Below are positions 37,321-49,081 of a DNA stretch of 64,000 nt, piece after piece. Position 1 is the stretch's first letter. Every line of letters starts with the position of its first letter. The notes under the pieces are model-generated. The model ran no database searches. It was given only the letters and a program-made list of their open reading frames with translations, and had not been told where the DNA came from. This stretch comes from Hippophae tibetana (taxonomy: Eukaryota; Streptophyta; Magnoliopsida; Rosales; Elaeagnaceae), in NCBI GenBank assembly GCA_037013495.1, contig CM072801.1, positions 87,343,816 through 87,407,815 on the forward strand, given 5' to 3'. The translations under genes and the position numbers were made by a program.

Positions 37321-39936
37321 TAGGATGCCAATTCGTTCATCTTAGGCGTATCCTTAGTAACTCAATCTTTCTTGTTCCTTTGAGTGCTAGGGTTCTTAGA
37401 TTTACAGCAAAAGAGATTCGCATCGGTTGAAATCAATGGCTTTGTGGCTGAAAATAGTGTGTCTATCTTCACATATCTATTTTTTGAATTTTATTTTTAA
37501 AAGTTTTTTTACACTGATGGTTTTCTACTTTCTTAAGTCACAAATTACAAAAAGAGAAAGAAATTTTGTCCTTAAAGTCTTGTGATTTTTTTCCATTCTG
37601 TTGACATTGTTTTCTACCTTGGATTTCATATCTTTGTTTTCTTTAAAATCTCGGTATCTTTTACTTTTCTTTGTTTTATGTTTTCAACGTTCTTTCTTCT
37701 TGAGAAAAACAATAGACCTAATGCAGTTCACAATGTAAAAACAAAAAGAATGTATTAATTGGGGTTTTAACTTAAAATTGTTATAACTTTTAATTTGTGC
37801 ATCGTAATGACTACTATAATATATCAAATATGAAGCTTGTTTCGATTCCTAAGAACGCACCGTAGCAATCGTATATTTCCCCATTTTTGTCAACCCAAAT
37901 TTCATGCTTCATACTACATAATGACGTCTTAAACTTTGGTCGCATCTTAATTCATTGTGAATTTTTCTTGCTCTTTAGGATTCCAATTTGTTTATCTTAG
38001 GCGTATTCTTAGTAACTTAATCTTTCTTGTTCCTTTGAGTGCCAGGGTTCGTAGATTTACAGGAAAAGAGATTCGCATCGGTTGGAATCATAGGCTTTCT
38101 TGCTCAAAATAATGTGTCTATCTTCACATATATATTTTTTGAATTTTATTTTTAAAAGTTTCTTTCCTTTGATGGTTTTCTGCTTTCTTAAGTCACAAAT
38201 TACAAAAAGAGAAAGAAATTTTGTCCTCAAAGTCTTTTGTTTTTTTTTCCATTCGGTTGACATTGTTTTCTAAATTGGATTTCATATCTTTGTTTTCTTT
38301 AAAATCTCGGTATCTTTTACTTTTCTTTGTTTTATGTTTTCAACGTTCTTTCTTCTTGAGAAAAAGAATAGACCTAATGCAGTTCACAATGTAAAAACAA
38401 AAAGAAGGTATTAATTGGGGTTTTAACTTAAAATTTCTATAACTTTTATTTTGTGCATCGAAATGACTACTATAATATATCAAATATGATGCTCGTTTCG
38501 ATTCCTAAGAACGCACGGTAGCAATAGTATATTTCCCCACTTTTGTCAACCCAAATTTCATGGTTCATACTAAATAATGACGCTTTAAACTTTGGTCGCA
38601 CCTTATTTCATTGTAATCTTTTATTGCCCTTTAGGATTCCAATTTGTTCATCTAAGGCGTATCCTTAGTAACTCAATCTTTCTTGTTCCTTTGAGTGCTA
38701 GGGTTCTTAGATTTACAGCAAAAGAGATTCGCATCGGTTGAAATCAATGGCTTTGTGGCTGAAAATAGTGTGTCTATCTTCACATATCTATTTTTTGAAT
38801 TTTATTTTTAAAAGTTTCTTTCCATTGATGGTTTTCTGCTTTCTTAAGTCACAAATTACAAAAAGAGAAAGAAATTTTGTCCTTAAAGTCTTTTGTTTTT
38901 TTTCCATTCTGTTGACATTTTTTTCTACGTTGGATTTCATATCTTTGTTTTCTTAAAAATCTTGGTATCTTTTACTTTTTTTTATGTTTTCAACGTTCCT
39001 TCTTCTTGAGAAAAACAATAGACCTAATACAGTTCACAGTGTAAAAACAAAAAGAATGTATTAATTGGGGTTTAAACTTAAAATTGCTATAACTTTTATT
39101 TTGTGCATCGAAATGACTACTATAATATATCAAATATGATGCTCGTTTCGATTCCTAAGAACGCACGGTAGCAATAGTATATTTCCCCACTTTTGTCAAC
39201 CCAAATTTCATGGTTCATACTACATAATGACGCTTTAAACTTTGGTCGCACCTTATTTCATTGTAATCTTTTCTTGCCCTTTAGGATTCCAATTTGTTCA
39301 TCTTAGGCGTATTCTTAGTAACTCAATCATTCTTGTTCCTTTGAGTGCTAGGGTTCTTAGATTTACAGCAAAAGAGATTCGCATCGGTTGAAATCAATGG
39401 CTTTGTGGCGGAAAATAGTGTGTCTATCTTCACATATCTATTTTTTGAATTTTATTTTTAAAAGTTTCTTTCCACTGATGGTTTTCTGCTTTCTTAAGTC
39501 ACAAATTACAAAAAGAGAAAGAAATTTTGTCCTTAAAGTCTTGTGATTTTTTTCCATTCGGTTGACATTGTTTTCTACCTTGGATTTCATATCTTTGTTT
39601 TCTTTAAAATCTCGGTATCTTTTACTTTTCTTTGTTTTATGTTTTCAATGTTCTTTCTTCTTGAGAAAAACAATAGACCTAATGGAGTTCATATTCTAAA
39701 AACAAAAAGAATGTATTAATTGAGGTTTTAACTTAAAATTGCTATAACTTTTATTTTGTGCATCGAAATGACTACAATAATATATCAAATATGATGCTCG
39801 TTTCGATTCCTAAGAACGCACGGTAGCAATAGTATATTTCCCCACTTTTGTCAACCCAAATTTCATGGTTCATACTAAATAATGACGCTTTAAACTTTGG
39901 TCGCACCTTATTTCATTGTAATCTTTTCTTGCCCTT
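37321..39936. repeat. Block IV tetramer, copy 1 (M58-M61, 2,616 bp)
   Basis: Starts are 37321, 37976, 38632 and 39282. M58 has AAGTTTTTTTACACTGATGG and a HindIII-bearing tail. M59 is class 2 with TTGCTCAAAATAATG, CCTCAAAGTC and CTTTTATTGCCC. M60 is a 650 bp short-subclass unit with CATCTAAGGCG, AACGTTCCTTC and CTAATACAG. M61 has GTGGCGGAAAATAG, AATGGAGTTCATATTC and ATTGAGGTTTT. All these private variants recur in the next 2,616 bp. Confidence 0.92.
37791..38020. repeat. HindIII-bearing diverged tail haplotype, copy in M58/M59
   Basis: This segment departs from the usual tail at many positions at once. It has CATCGTAATGAC, ATGAAGCTTG (HindIII site 37833-37838), GCACCGTAG, CATGCTTCATACTACATAATG, GACGTCTTAAAC, GCATCTTAATTC and GTGAATTTTTC, and it runs on into GTTTATCTTAGGCG of the next monomer. 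The usual dyad is degraded here. The haplotype occurs six times in the window, always at the same monomer position. Confidence 0.85.
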
Positions 39937-42552
39937 TAGGATTCCAATTTGTTCATCTTAGGCGTATCCTTAGTAACTCAATCTTTCTTGTTCCTTTGAG
40001 TGCTAGGGTTCTTAGATTTACAGCAAAAGAGATTCGCATCGGTTGAAATCAATGGCTTTGTGGCTGAAAATAGTGTGTCTATCTTCACATATCTATTTTT
40101 TGAATTTTATTTTTAAAAGTTTTTTTACACTGATGGTTTTCTACTTTCTTAAGTCACAAATTACAAAAAGAGAAAGAAATTTTGTCCTTAAAGTCTTGTG
40201 ATTTTTTTCCATTCTGTTGACATTGTTTTCTACCTTGGATTTCATATCTTTGTTTTCTTTAAAATCTCAGTATCTTTTACTTTTCTTTGTTTTATGTTTT
40301 CAACGTTCTTTCTTCTTGAGAAAAACAATAGACCTAATGCAGTTCACAATGTAAAAACAAAAAGAATGTATTAATTGGGGTTTTAACTTAAAATTGTTAT
40401 AACTTTTAATTTGTGCATCGTAATGACTACTATAATATATCAAATATGAAGCTTGTTTCGATTCCTAAGAACGCACCGTAGCAATCGTATATTTCCCCAT
40501 TTTTGTCAACCCAAATTTCATGCTTCATACTACATAATGACGTCTTAAACTTTGGTCGCATCTTAATTCATTGTGAATTTTTCTTGCTCTTTAGGATTCC
40601 AATTTGTTTATCTTAGGCGTATTCTTAGTAACTTAATCTTTCTTGTTCCTTTGAGTGCCAGGGTTCGTAGATTTACAGGAAAAGAGATTCGCATCGGTTG
40701 GAATCATAGGCTTTCTTGCTCAAAATAATGTGTCTATCTTCACATATATATTTTTTGAATTTTATTTTTAAAAGTTTCTTTCCTTTGATGGTTTTCTGCT
40801 TTCTTAAGTCACAAATTACAAAAAGAGAAAGAAATTTTGTCCTCAAAGTCTTTTGTTTTTTTTTCCATTCGGTTGACATTGTTTTCTAAATTGGATTTCA
40901 TATCTTTGTTTTCTTTAAAATCTCGGTATCTTTTACTTTTCTTTGTTTTATGTTTTCAACGTTCTTTCTTCTTGAGAAAAAGAATAGACCTAATGCAGTT
41001 CACAATGTAAAAACAAAAAGAAGGTATTAATTGGGGTTTTAACTTAAAATTTCTATAACTTTTATTTTGTGCATCGAAATGACTACTATAATATATCAAA
41101 TATGATGCTCGTTTCGATTCCTAAGAACGCACGGTAGCAATAGTATATTTCCCCACTTTTGTCAACCCAAATTTCATGGTTCATACTAAATAATGACGCT
41201 TTAAACTTTGGTCGCACCTTATTTCATTGTAATCTTTTATTGCCCTTTAGGATTCCAATTTGTTCATCTAAGGCGTATCCTTAGTAACTCAATCTTTCTT
41301 GTTCCTTTGAGTGCTAGGGTTCTTAGATTTACAGCAAAAGAGATTCGCATCGGTTGAAATCAATGGCTTTGTGGCTGAAAATAGTGTGTCTATCTTCACA
41401 TATCTATTTTTTGAATTTTATTTTTAAAAGTTTCTTTCCATTGATGGTTTTCTGCTTTCTTAAGTCACAAATTACAAAAAGAGAAAGAAATTTTGCCCTT
41501 AAAGTCTTTTGTTTTTTTTCCATTCTGTTGACATTTTTTTCTACGTTGGATTTCATATCTTTGTTTTCTTAAAAATCTTGGTATCTTTTACTTTTTTTTA
41601 TGTTTTCAACGTTCCTTCTTCTTGAGAAAAACAATAGACCTAATACAGTTCACAGTGTAAAAACAAAAAGAATGTATTAATTGGGGTTTAAACTTAAAAT
41701 TGCTATAACTTTTATTTTGTGCATCGAAATGACTACTATAATATATCAAATATGATGCTCGTTTCGATTCCTAAGAACGCACGGTAGCAATAGTATATTT
41801 CCCCACTTTTGTCAACCCAAATTTCATGGTTCATACTACATAATGACGCTTTAAACTTTGGTCGCACCTTATTTCATTGTAATCTTTTCTTGCCCTTTAG
41901 GATTCCAATTTGTTCATCTTAGGCGTATTCTTAGTAACTCAATCATTCTTGTTCCTTTGAGTGCTAGGGTTCTTAGATTTACAGCAAAAGAGATTCGCAT
42001 CGGTTGAAATCAATGGCTTTGTGGCGGAAAATAGTGTGTCTATCTTCACATATCTATTTTTTGAATTTTATTTTTAAAAGTTTCTTTCCACTGATGGTTT
42101 TCTGCTTTCTTAAGTCACAAATTACAAAAAGAGAAAGAAATTTTGTCCTTAAAGTCTTGTGATTTTTTTCCATTCGGTTGACATTGTTTTCTACCTTGGA
42201 TTTCATATCTTTGTTTTCTTTAAAATCTCGGTATCTTTTACTTTTCTTTGTTTTATGTTTTCAATGTTCTTTCTTCTTGAGAAAAACAATAGACCTAATG
42301 GAGTTCATATTCTAAAAACAAAAAGAATGTATTAATTGAGGTTTTAACTTAAAATTGCTATAACTTTTATTTTGTGCATCGAAATGACTACAATAATATA
42401 TCAAATATGATGCTCGTTTCGATTCCTAAGAACGCACGGTAGCAATAGTATATTTCCCCACTTTTGTCAACCCAAATTTCATGGTTCATACTAAATAATG
42501 ACGCTTTAAACTTTGGTCGCACCTTATTTCATTGTAATCTTTTCTTGCCCTT
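39937..42552. repeat. Block IV tetramer, copy 2 (M62-M65, 2,616 bp)
   Basis: Starts are 39937, 40592, 41248 and 41898. The four units repeat M58-M61 in order, with the same lengths (655, 656, 650, 655 bp) and the same private variants. Differences seen are few: GGATTCCAATTTG against GGATGCCAATTCG at the start, CTCAGTAT against CTCGGTAT in M62, and TTTTGCCC against TTTTGTCC in M64. The near-identity of 2.6 kb units points to a recent tandem duplication. Confidence 0.92.
40407..40636. repeat. HindIII-bearing tail haplotype, M62/M63
   Basis: The same variants as in M58, 2,616 bp upstream, with AAGCTT at 40449-40454. It was copied as part of the tandem tetramer duplication. Confidence 0.85.
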
Positions 42553-44518
42553 TAGGATGCCAATTTGTTCATCTTAGGTGTATCCTTAGTAACTCAATCT
42601 TTCTTGTTCCTTTGAGTGCTAGGGTTCTTAGATTTACAGCAAAAGAGATTCGCATCGGTTGAAATCAATGGCTTCGTGGCTGAAAATAGTGTGTCTATCT
42701 TCACATATCTATTTTTTGAATTTTATTTTTAAAAGTTTCTTTCCATTGATGGTTTTCTGCTTTCTTAAGTCACAAATTACAAAAAGAGAAAGAAATTTTG
42801 TCCTTAAAGTCTTGTGTTCTTTTTCCATTCTGTTGACATTGTTTTCTACGTTGGATTTCATATCTTTGTTTTCTTTAAAATCTCGGTATCTTTTACTTTT
42901 ATTTGTTTTATGTTTTCAACGTTCTTTCCTCTTGAGAAAAACAATAGACCTAATGCAGTTCACAATGTAAAAACAAAAAGAATGTATTAATTGGGGTTTT
43001 AACTTAAAATTGCTATAACTTTTAATTTGTGCATCGTAATGACTACTATAATATATCAAATATAAAGCTTGTTTCGATTCCTAAGAACGCACCGTAGCAA
43101 TAGTATATTTCCCCACTTTTGTCAACCCAAATTTCATGCTTCATACTACATAATGACGTCTTAAACTTTGGTCGCATCTTAATTCATTGTGAATTTTTCT
43201 TGCTCTTTAGGATTCCAATTTGTTTATCTTAGGCGTATTCTTAGTAACTCAATCTTTCTTGTTCCTTTGAGTGCCATGGTTCGTAGATTTACAGGAAAAG
43301 AGATTCGCATCGGTTGGAATCATAGGCTTTCTGGCTGAAAATAATGTGTCTATCTTCACATATATATTTTTTGAATTTTATTTTTAAAAGTTTCTTTCCT
43401 TTGATGGTTTTCTGCTTTCTTAAGTCACAAATTACAAAAAGAGAAAGAAATTTTGTCCTCAAAGTCTTTTGTTTTTTTTTCCATTCGGTTGACATTGTTT
43501 TCTAAATTGGATTTCATATCTTTGTTTTCTTTAAAATCTCGGTATCTTTTACTTTTCTTTGTTTTATGTTTTCAACGTTCTTTCTTCTTGAGAAAAACAA
43601 TAGACCTAATGCAGTTCACAATGTAAAAACAAAAAGAAGGTATGTATTGGGGTTTTAACTTAAAATTGCTATAACTTTTATTTTGTGCATCGAAATGACT
43701 ACTATAATATATCAAATATGATGCTCGTTTCGATTCCTAAGAACGCACGGTAGCAATAGTATATTTCCCCACTTTTGTCAACCCAAATTTCATGGTTCAT
43801 ACTAAATAATGACGCTTTAAACTTTGGTCGCACCTTATTTCTTTGTAATCTTTTCTTGCCCTTTAGGATTCCAATTTGTTCATCTTAGGCGTATCTTTAG
43901 TAACTCAATCTTTCTTGTTCCTTTGAGTGCTAGGGTTCTTAGATTTACAGCAAAAGAGATTCGCATCGGTTGATATCAATGGCTTTGTTGCTGAAAATAG
44001 TGTGTCTATCTTCACATATCTATTTTTTGAATTTTATTTTTAAAAGTTTCTTTCCTTTGATGGTTTTCTGCTTTCTTATGTCACAAATTACAAAAAGAGA
44101 AAGAAATTTTGTCCTTATAGTCTTGTGTTTTTTTTCCATTCTGTTGACATTGTTTTCTACGTTGGATTTCATATCTTTGTTTTCTTTAAAATCTCGGTAT
44201 CTTTTACTTTTCTTTTTTTTATGTTTTCAATGTTCTTTCTTCTTGAGAAAAACAGTAGACCTAATGCATTTCACAATGTAAAAACAAAAAGAAGGTATTA
44301 ATTGGGGTTTTAACTTAAAATTGCTATAACTTTTATTTTGTGCATCGAAATGACTACTATAATATATCAAATATGATGCTCGTTTCGATTCCTAAGAACG
44401 CACGGTAGCAATAGTATATTTCCCCACTTTTGTCAACCCAAATTTCATGGTTCATACTAAATAATGACGCTTTAAACTTTGGTCGCACCTTATTTCATTG
44501 TAATCTTTTCTTGCCCTT
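42553..44518. repeat. M66-M68, mixed monomers after the duplicated tetramers
   Basis: Starts are 42553, 43208 and 43864. M66 has GTGTTCTTTTTCC and a HindIII-bearing tail. M67 is class 2 with CCTCAAAGTC and a GGTATGTATTGG tail, resembling M59 in its first half. M68 matches M56. M66-M67 are closely echoed by M88-M89 at an offset of 14,373 bp. M67 is the last class 2 head before a long class 1 region. The next class 2 unit is M89. Confidence 0.8.
43023..43252. repeat. HindIII-bearing tail haplotype, M66/M67
   Basis: AAGCTT lies at 43065-43070 within ATATAAAGCTTG. This version has GCAATAGTATAT and CCCCACTTTTG like ordinary monomers, rather than the GCAATCGTATAT and CCCCATTTTTG of the M58 type. 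It is therefore a slightly different sublineage and is close to the M88 copy. Confidence 0.82.
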
Positions 44519-45828
44519 TAGGATTCCAATTTGTTCATCTTAGGTGTATTCTTAGTAACTCAATCATTCTTGTTCCTTTGAGTGCTAGGGTTCTTAGATT
44601 TATAGCAAAAGAGATTCGCATCGGTTGAAATCAATGGCTTTGTGGCTGAAAGTAGTGTGTCTATATTCACATATCTATTTTTTGAATTTTATTTTTAAAA
44701 GTTTCTTTCCATTGATGGTTTTCTACTTTCTTAAGTCACAAATTACAAAATGAGAAAGAAATTTTGTCCTTAAAGTCTTGTGTTTTTTTTCCATTCTGTT
44801 GACATTGTTTTCTACGTTGGATTTCATATCTTTGTTTTCTTTAAAATCTCGGTATCTTTTACTTTTCTTTGTTTTATGTTTTCAACGTTGTTTCTTCTTG
44901 AGAAAAACAATAGACCTAATGCAGTTCACAGTGTAAAAACAAAAAGAATGTATTAATTGGGGTTTTAACTTAAAATTGCTATAACTTTTATTTTGTGCAT
45001 CGAAATGACTACTATAATATATCAAATATGATGCTCGTTTCGATTCCTAAGAACGCACGGTAGCAATAGTATATTTCCCCACTTTTGTCAACCCAAATTT
45101 CATGGTTCATACTAAATAATGACGCTTTAAACTTTGGTCGCACCTTATTTCATTGTAATCTTTTCTTGCCCTTTAGGATTCCAATTTGTTCATCTTAGGT
45201 GTATTCTTAGTAACTCAATCATTCTTGTTCCTTTGAGTGCTAGGGTTCTTAGATTTATAGCAAAAGAGATTCGCATCGGTTGAAATCAATGGCTTTGTGG
45301 CTGAAAGTAGTGTGTCTATCTTCACATATCTATTTTTTGAATTTTATTTTTAAAAGTTTCTTTCCATTGATGGTTTTCTACTTTCTTAAGTCACAAATTA
45401 CAAAATGAGAAAGAAATTTTGTCCTTAAAGTCTTGTGTTTTTTTTCCATTCTGTTGACATTGTTTTCTACGTTGGATTTCATATCTTTGTTTTCTTTAAA
45501 ATCTCGGTATCTTTTACTTTTCTTTGTTTTATGTTTTCAACGTTGTTTCTTCTTGAGAAAAACAATAGACCTAATGCAGTTCACAGTGTAAAAACAAAAA
45601 GAATGTATTAATTGGGGTTTTAACTTAAAATTGCTATAACTTTTATTTTGTGCATCGAAATGACTACTATAATATATCAAATATGATGCTCGTTTCGATT
45701 CCTAAGAACGCACGGTAGCAATAGTATATTTCCCCACTTTTGTCAACCCAAATTTCATGGTTCATACTAAATAATGACGCTTTAAACTTTGGTCGCACCT
45801 TATTTCATTGTAATCTTTTCTTGCCCTT
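44519..45828. repeat. Adjacent near-identical monomers M69 and M70
   Basis: Both units are 655 bp and share GATTTATAGC, GGCTGAAAGTAGTG, TTTTCTACTTTC, the unusual TACAAAATGAGAAAG and AACGTTGTTTC. The only difference I saw is CTATATTCAC in M69 against CTATCTTCAC in M70. This is the clearest single-monomer tandem duplication in the window and is probably very recent. Confidence 0.92.
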
Positions 45829-48800
45829 TAGGATGCCAATTTGTTCATCTTAGGCGTATCCTTAGTAACTCAATCTTTCTTGTTCCTTTGAGTGCTAGGG
45901 TTCTTAGATTTACAGCAAAAGAGATTCCGATCGGTTGAAATCAATGGCTTTGTGGCTGAAAATAGTGTGTCTATCTTCACATATCTATTTTTTGAATTTT
46001 ATTTTCAAAATTTCTTTCCATTGATGGTTTTCTACTTTCTTAAGTCACAAATTACAAAAAGAGAAAGAAATTTTGTCCTTAAAGTCTTTTGTTTTTTTTT
46101 CCATTCTGTTGACATTTTTTTCTAGGTTGGATTTCATATCTTTGTTTTCTTAAAAATCTTGGTATCTCTTACTTTTTTTTTATGTTTTCAACGTTCTTTC
46201 TTCTTGAGAAAAACAATAGACCTAATGCAGTTCACAGTGTAAAAACAAAAAGAATGTATTAATTGGGGTTTTAACTTAAAATTGCTATAACTTTTATATT
46301 TGTGCATCGAAATGACTACTATAATATATCAAATATGATGCTCGTTTCGATTCCTAAGAACGCACGGTAGCAATAGTATATTTCCCCACTTTTGTCAACC
46401 CAAATTTCACGGTTCATACTAAATAATGACGCTTTAAACTTTGGTCGCACCTTATTTCATTGTAATCTTTTCTTGCTCTTTAGGATTCCAATTTGATTAT
46501 CTTAGGCGTATTCTTAGTAACTCAATCTTTCTTGTTCCTTTGAGTGCCAGGGTTCGTAGATTTACAGCAAAAGAGATTCGCATCGGTTGAAATCAATGGC
46601 TTTGTGGCTGAAAATAGTGTGTCTATCTTCACATATCTATTTTTTGAATTTTATTTTTAAAAGTTTCTTTCCATTGATGGTTTTCTGCTTTCTTAAGTCA
46701 CAAATTACAAAAAGAGAATGAAATTTTGTCCTTAAAGTCTTTTTTTTTCCATTCTGTTGACATTTTTTTCTACGTTGGATTTCATATCTTTGTTTTCTTA
46801 AAAATCTTGGTATCTTTTACTTTTTTTTTTATGTTTTCAACGTTCTTTCTTCTTGAGAAAAACAATAGACCTAATGCAGTTCACAGTTAAAAAACAAAAA
46901 GAATGTATTAATTGGGGTTTTAACTTAAAATTGCTATAACTTTTATTTTGTGCATCGAAATGACTACTATAATATATCAAATATGATGCTCGTTTCGATT
47001 CCAAAGAACGCACTGTAGCAATAGTATATTTCCCCACTTTTGTCAACCCAAATTTTATGGTTCATACTACATAATGACGCTTTAAACTTTGGTCGCACCT
47101 TATTTCATTGTAATCTTTTCTTGCCCTTTAGGATTCCAATTTGTTCATCTTAGGCGTATTCTTAGTAACTCAATCATTCTTGTTCCTTTGAGTGCTAGGG
47201 TTCTTAGATTTACAGCAAAAGAGATTCTCATCGGTTGAAATCAATTGTTTTGTGGCTGAAAATAGTGTGTCTATCTTCACATATCTATTTTTTGAATTTT
47301 ATTTTTAAAAGTTTCTTTCCACTGATGGTTTTCTGCTTTCTTAAGTCACAAATTACAAAAAGAGAAAGAAATTTTGTCCTTAAAGTCTTTTGTTTTTTTT
47401 TTTCCATTCTGTTGACATTTTTTTCTACGTTGGATTTCATATCTTTGTTTTCTTAAAAATCTTGGTATCTTTTACTTTTTTTTTATGTTTTCAACGTTCT
47501 TTCTTCTTGAGAAAAACAATAGACCTAATGCAGTTCACAGTGTAAAAACAAAAAGAATGTATTAATTGGGGTTTTAACTTAAAATTGCTATAACTTTTAT
47601 TTTGTGCATCGAAATGACTACTATAATATATCAAATATGATGCTCGTTTCGATTCCTAAGAACGCACTGTAGCAATAGTATATTTCCCCACTTTTGTCAA
47701 CCCAAATTTTATGGTTCATGCTACATAATGACGCTTTAAACTTTGGTCGCACCTTATTTCATTGTAATCTTTTCTTGCCCTTTAGGATTCCAATTTGTTC
47801 ATTTAGGCGTATCCTTAGTAACTCAATCTTTCTTGTTCCTTTGAGTGCTAGGGTTCTTAGATTTACAGCAAATGAGATTCCGATCGGTTGAAATCAATGG
47901 CTTTGTGGCTGAAAATAGTGTGTCTATCTTCACATATCTATTTTTTGAATTTTATTTTTAAAAGTTTCTTTCCATTGATGGTTTTCTGCTTTCTTAAGTC
48001 ACAAATTACAAAAAGAGAAAGAAATTTTGTCCTTAAAGTCTTTTGTTTTTTTTTCCATTATGTTGACATTTTTTTCTACGTTGGATTTCATATCTTTGTT
48101 TTCTTAAAAATCTTGGTATCTCTTACTTTTTTTTTTATGTTTTCAACGTTCTTTCTTCTTGAGAAAAACAATAGACCTAATGCAGTTCACAGTGTAAAAA
48201 CAAAAAGAATGTATTAATTGGGGTTTTAACTTAAAATTGCTATAACTTTTATTTTGTGCATCGAAATGACTACTATAATATATCAAATATGATGCTCGTT
48301 TCGATTCCTAAGAAAGCACGGTAGCAATAGTATATTTCCCCACTTTTGTCAACCCAAATTTTATGGTTCATACTACATAATGACGCTTTAAACTTTGGTC
48401 GCACCTTATTTCATTGTAATCTTTTCTTGCCCTTTAAGATGCCAATTTGTTCATCTTAGGCGTATCCTTAGTAACTCAATCTGTCTTGTTCCTTTGAGTG
48501 CTAGGGTTCTTAGATTTACAGCAAAAGAGATTCGCATCGGTTGAAATCAATGGCTTTGTGGCTGAAAATAGTGTGTCTATCTTCACATATCTATTTTTTG
48601 AATTTTATTTTTAAAAGTTTCTTTCCATTGATGGTTTTCTGCTTTCTTAAGTCACAAATTACAAAAAGAGAAAGAAATTTTGTCCTTAAAGTCTTTTTTT
48701 TTCCATTCTGTTGACATTTTTTTCTACGTTGGATTTCATATCTTTGTTTTCTTAAAAATCTTGGTATCTTTTACTTTTTTTTTATGTTTTCAACGTTCTT

Positions 48801-49081
48801 TCTTCTTGAGAAAAACAATAGACCTAATGCAGTTCACAGGGTAAAAACAAAAAGAATGTATTAATTGGGGTTTTAACTTAAAATTGCTATAACTTTTATT
48901 TTGTGCATCGAAATGACTACTATAATATATCAAATATGATGCTCGTTTCGATTCCTAAGAACGCACGGTAGCAATAGTATATTTCCCCACTTTTGTCAAC
49001 CCAAATTTCACGGTTCATACTAAATAATGACGCTTTAAACTTTGGTCGCACCTTATTTCATTGTAATCTTTTCTTGCCCTT
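45829..49081. repeat. Block V: run of five short-subclass monomers M71-M75
   Basis: Starts are 45829, 46481, 47129, 47783 and 48435, with lengths 652, 648, 654, 652 and 647 bp. All carry CTTAAAAATCTTGGTATC followed by a long T run and lack the CTTTGTTTTATG form. M72 and M75 also lack the GTCTTTTG interruption and have the shortest units in the window. M71 and M74 share GATTCCGATCGG. M72 has a class 2-like outer head (GTGCCAGGGTTCG) joined to a class 1 CAGCAAAAGAG, so it is a hybrid. M75 begins TTTAAGATGCC rather than TTTAGGAT. Confidence 0.85.
46292..46565. repeat. Block II-like patch spanning the M71/M72 junction
   Basis: Across this stretch the sequence switches to the exact variants of the block II B-to-C junction (about 10946-11220). 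These are CTTTTATATTTGTG, CACGGTTC, CTTGCTCTTTAGG, TTTGATTATCTTAGGCG and GTGCCAGGGTTCGTAG. The one difference I saw is CTTAGTAAC here against CTTAGAAAC there. The sequence on both sides is ordinary block V. The source-like units end about 23 kb upstream, at M36. Gene conversion or insertion of a recombinant segment would give this pattern. Confidence 0.75.
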
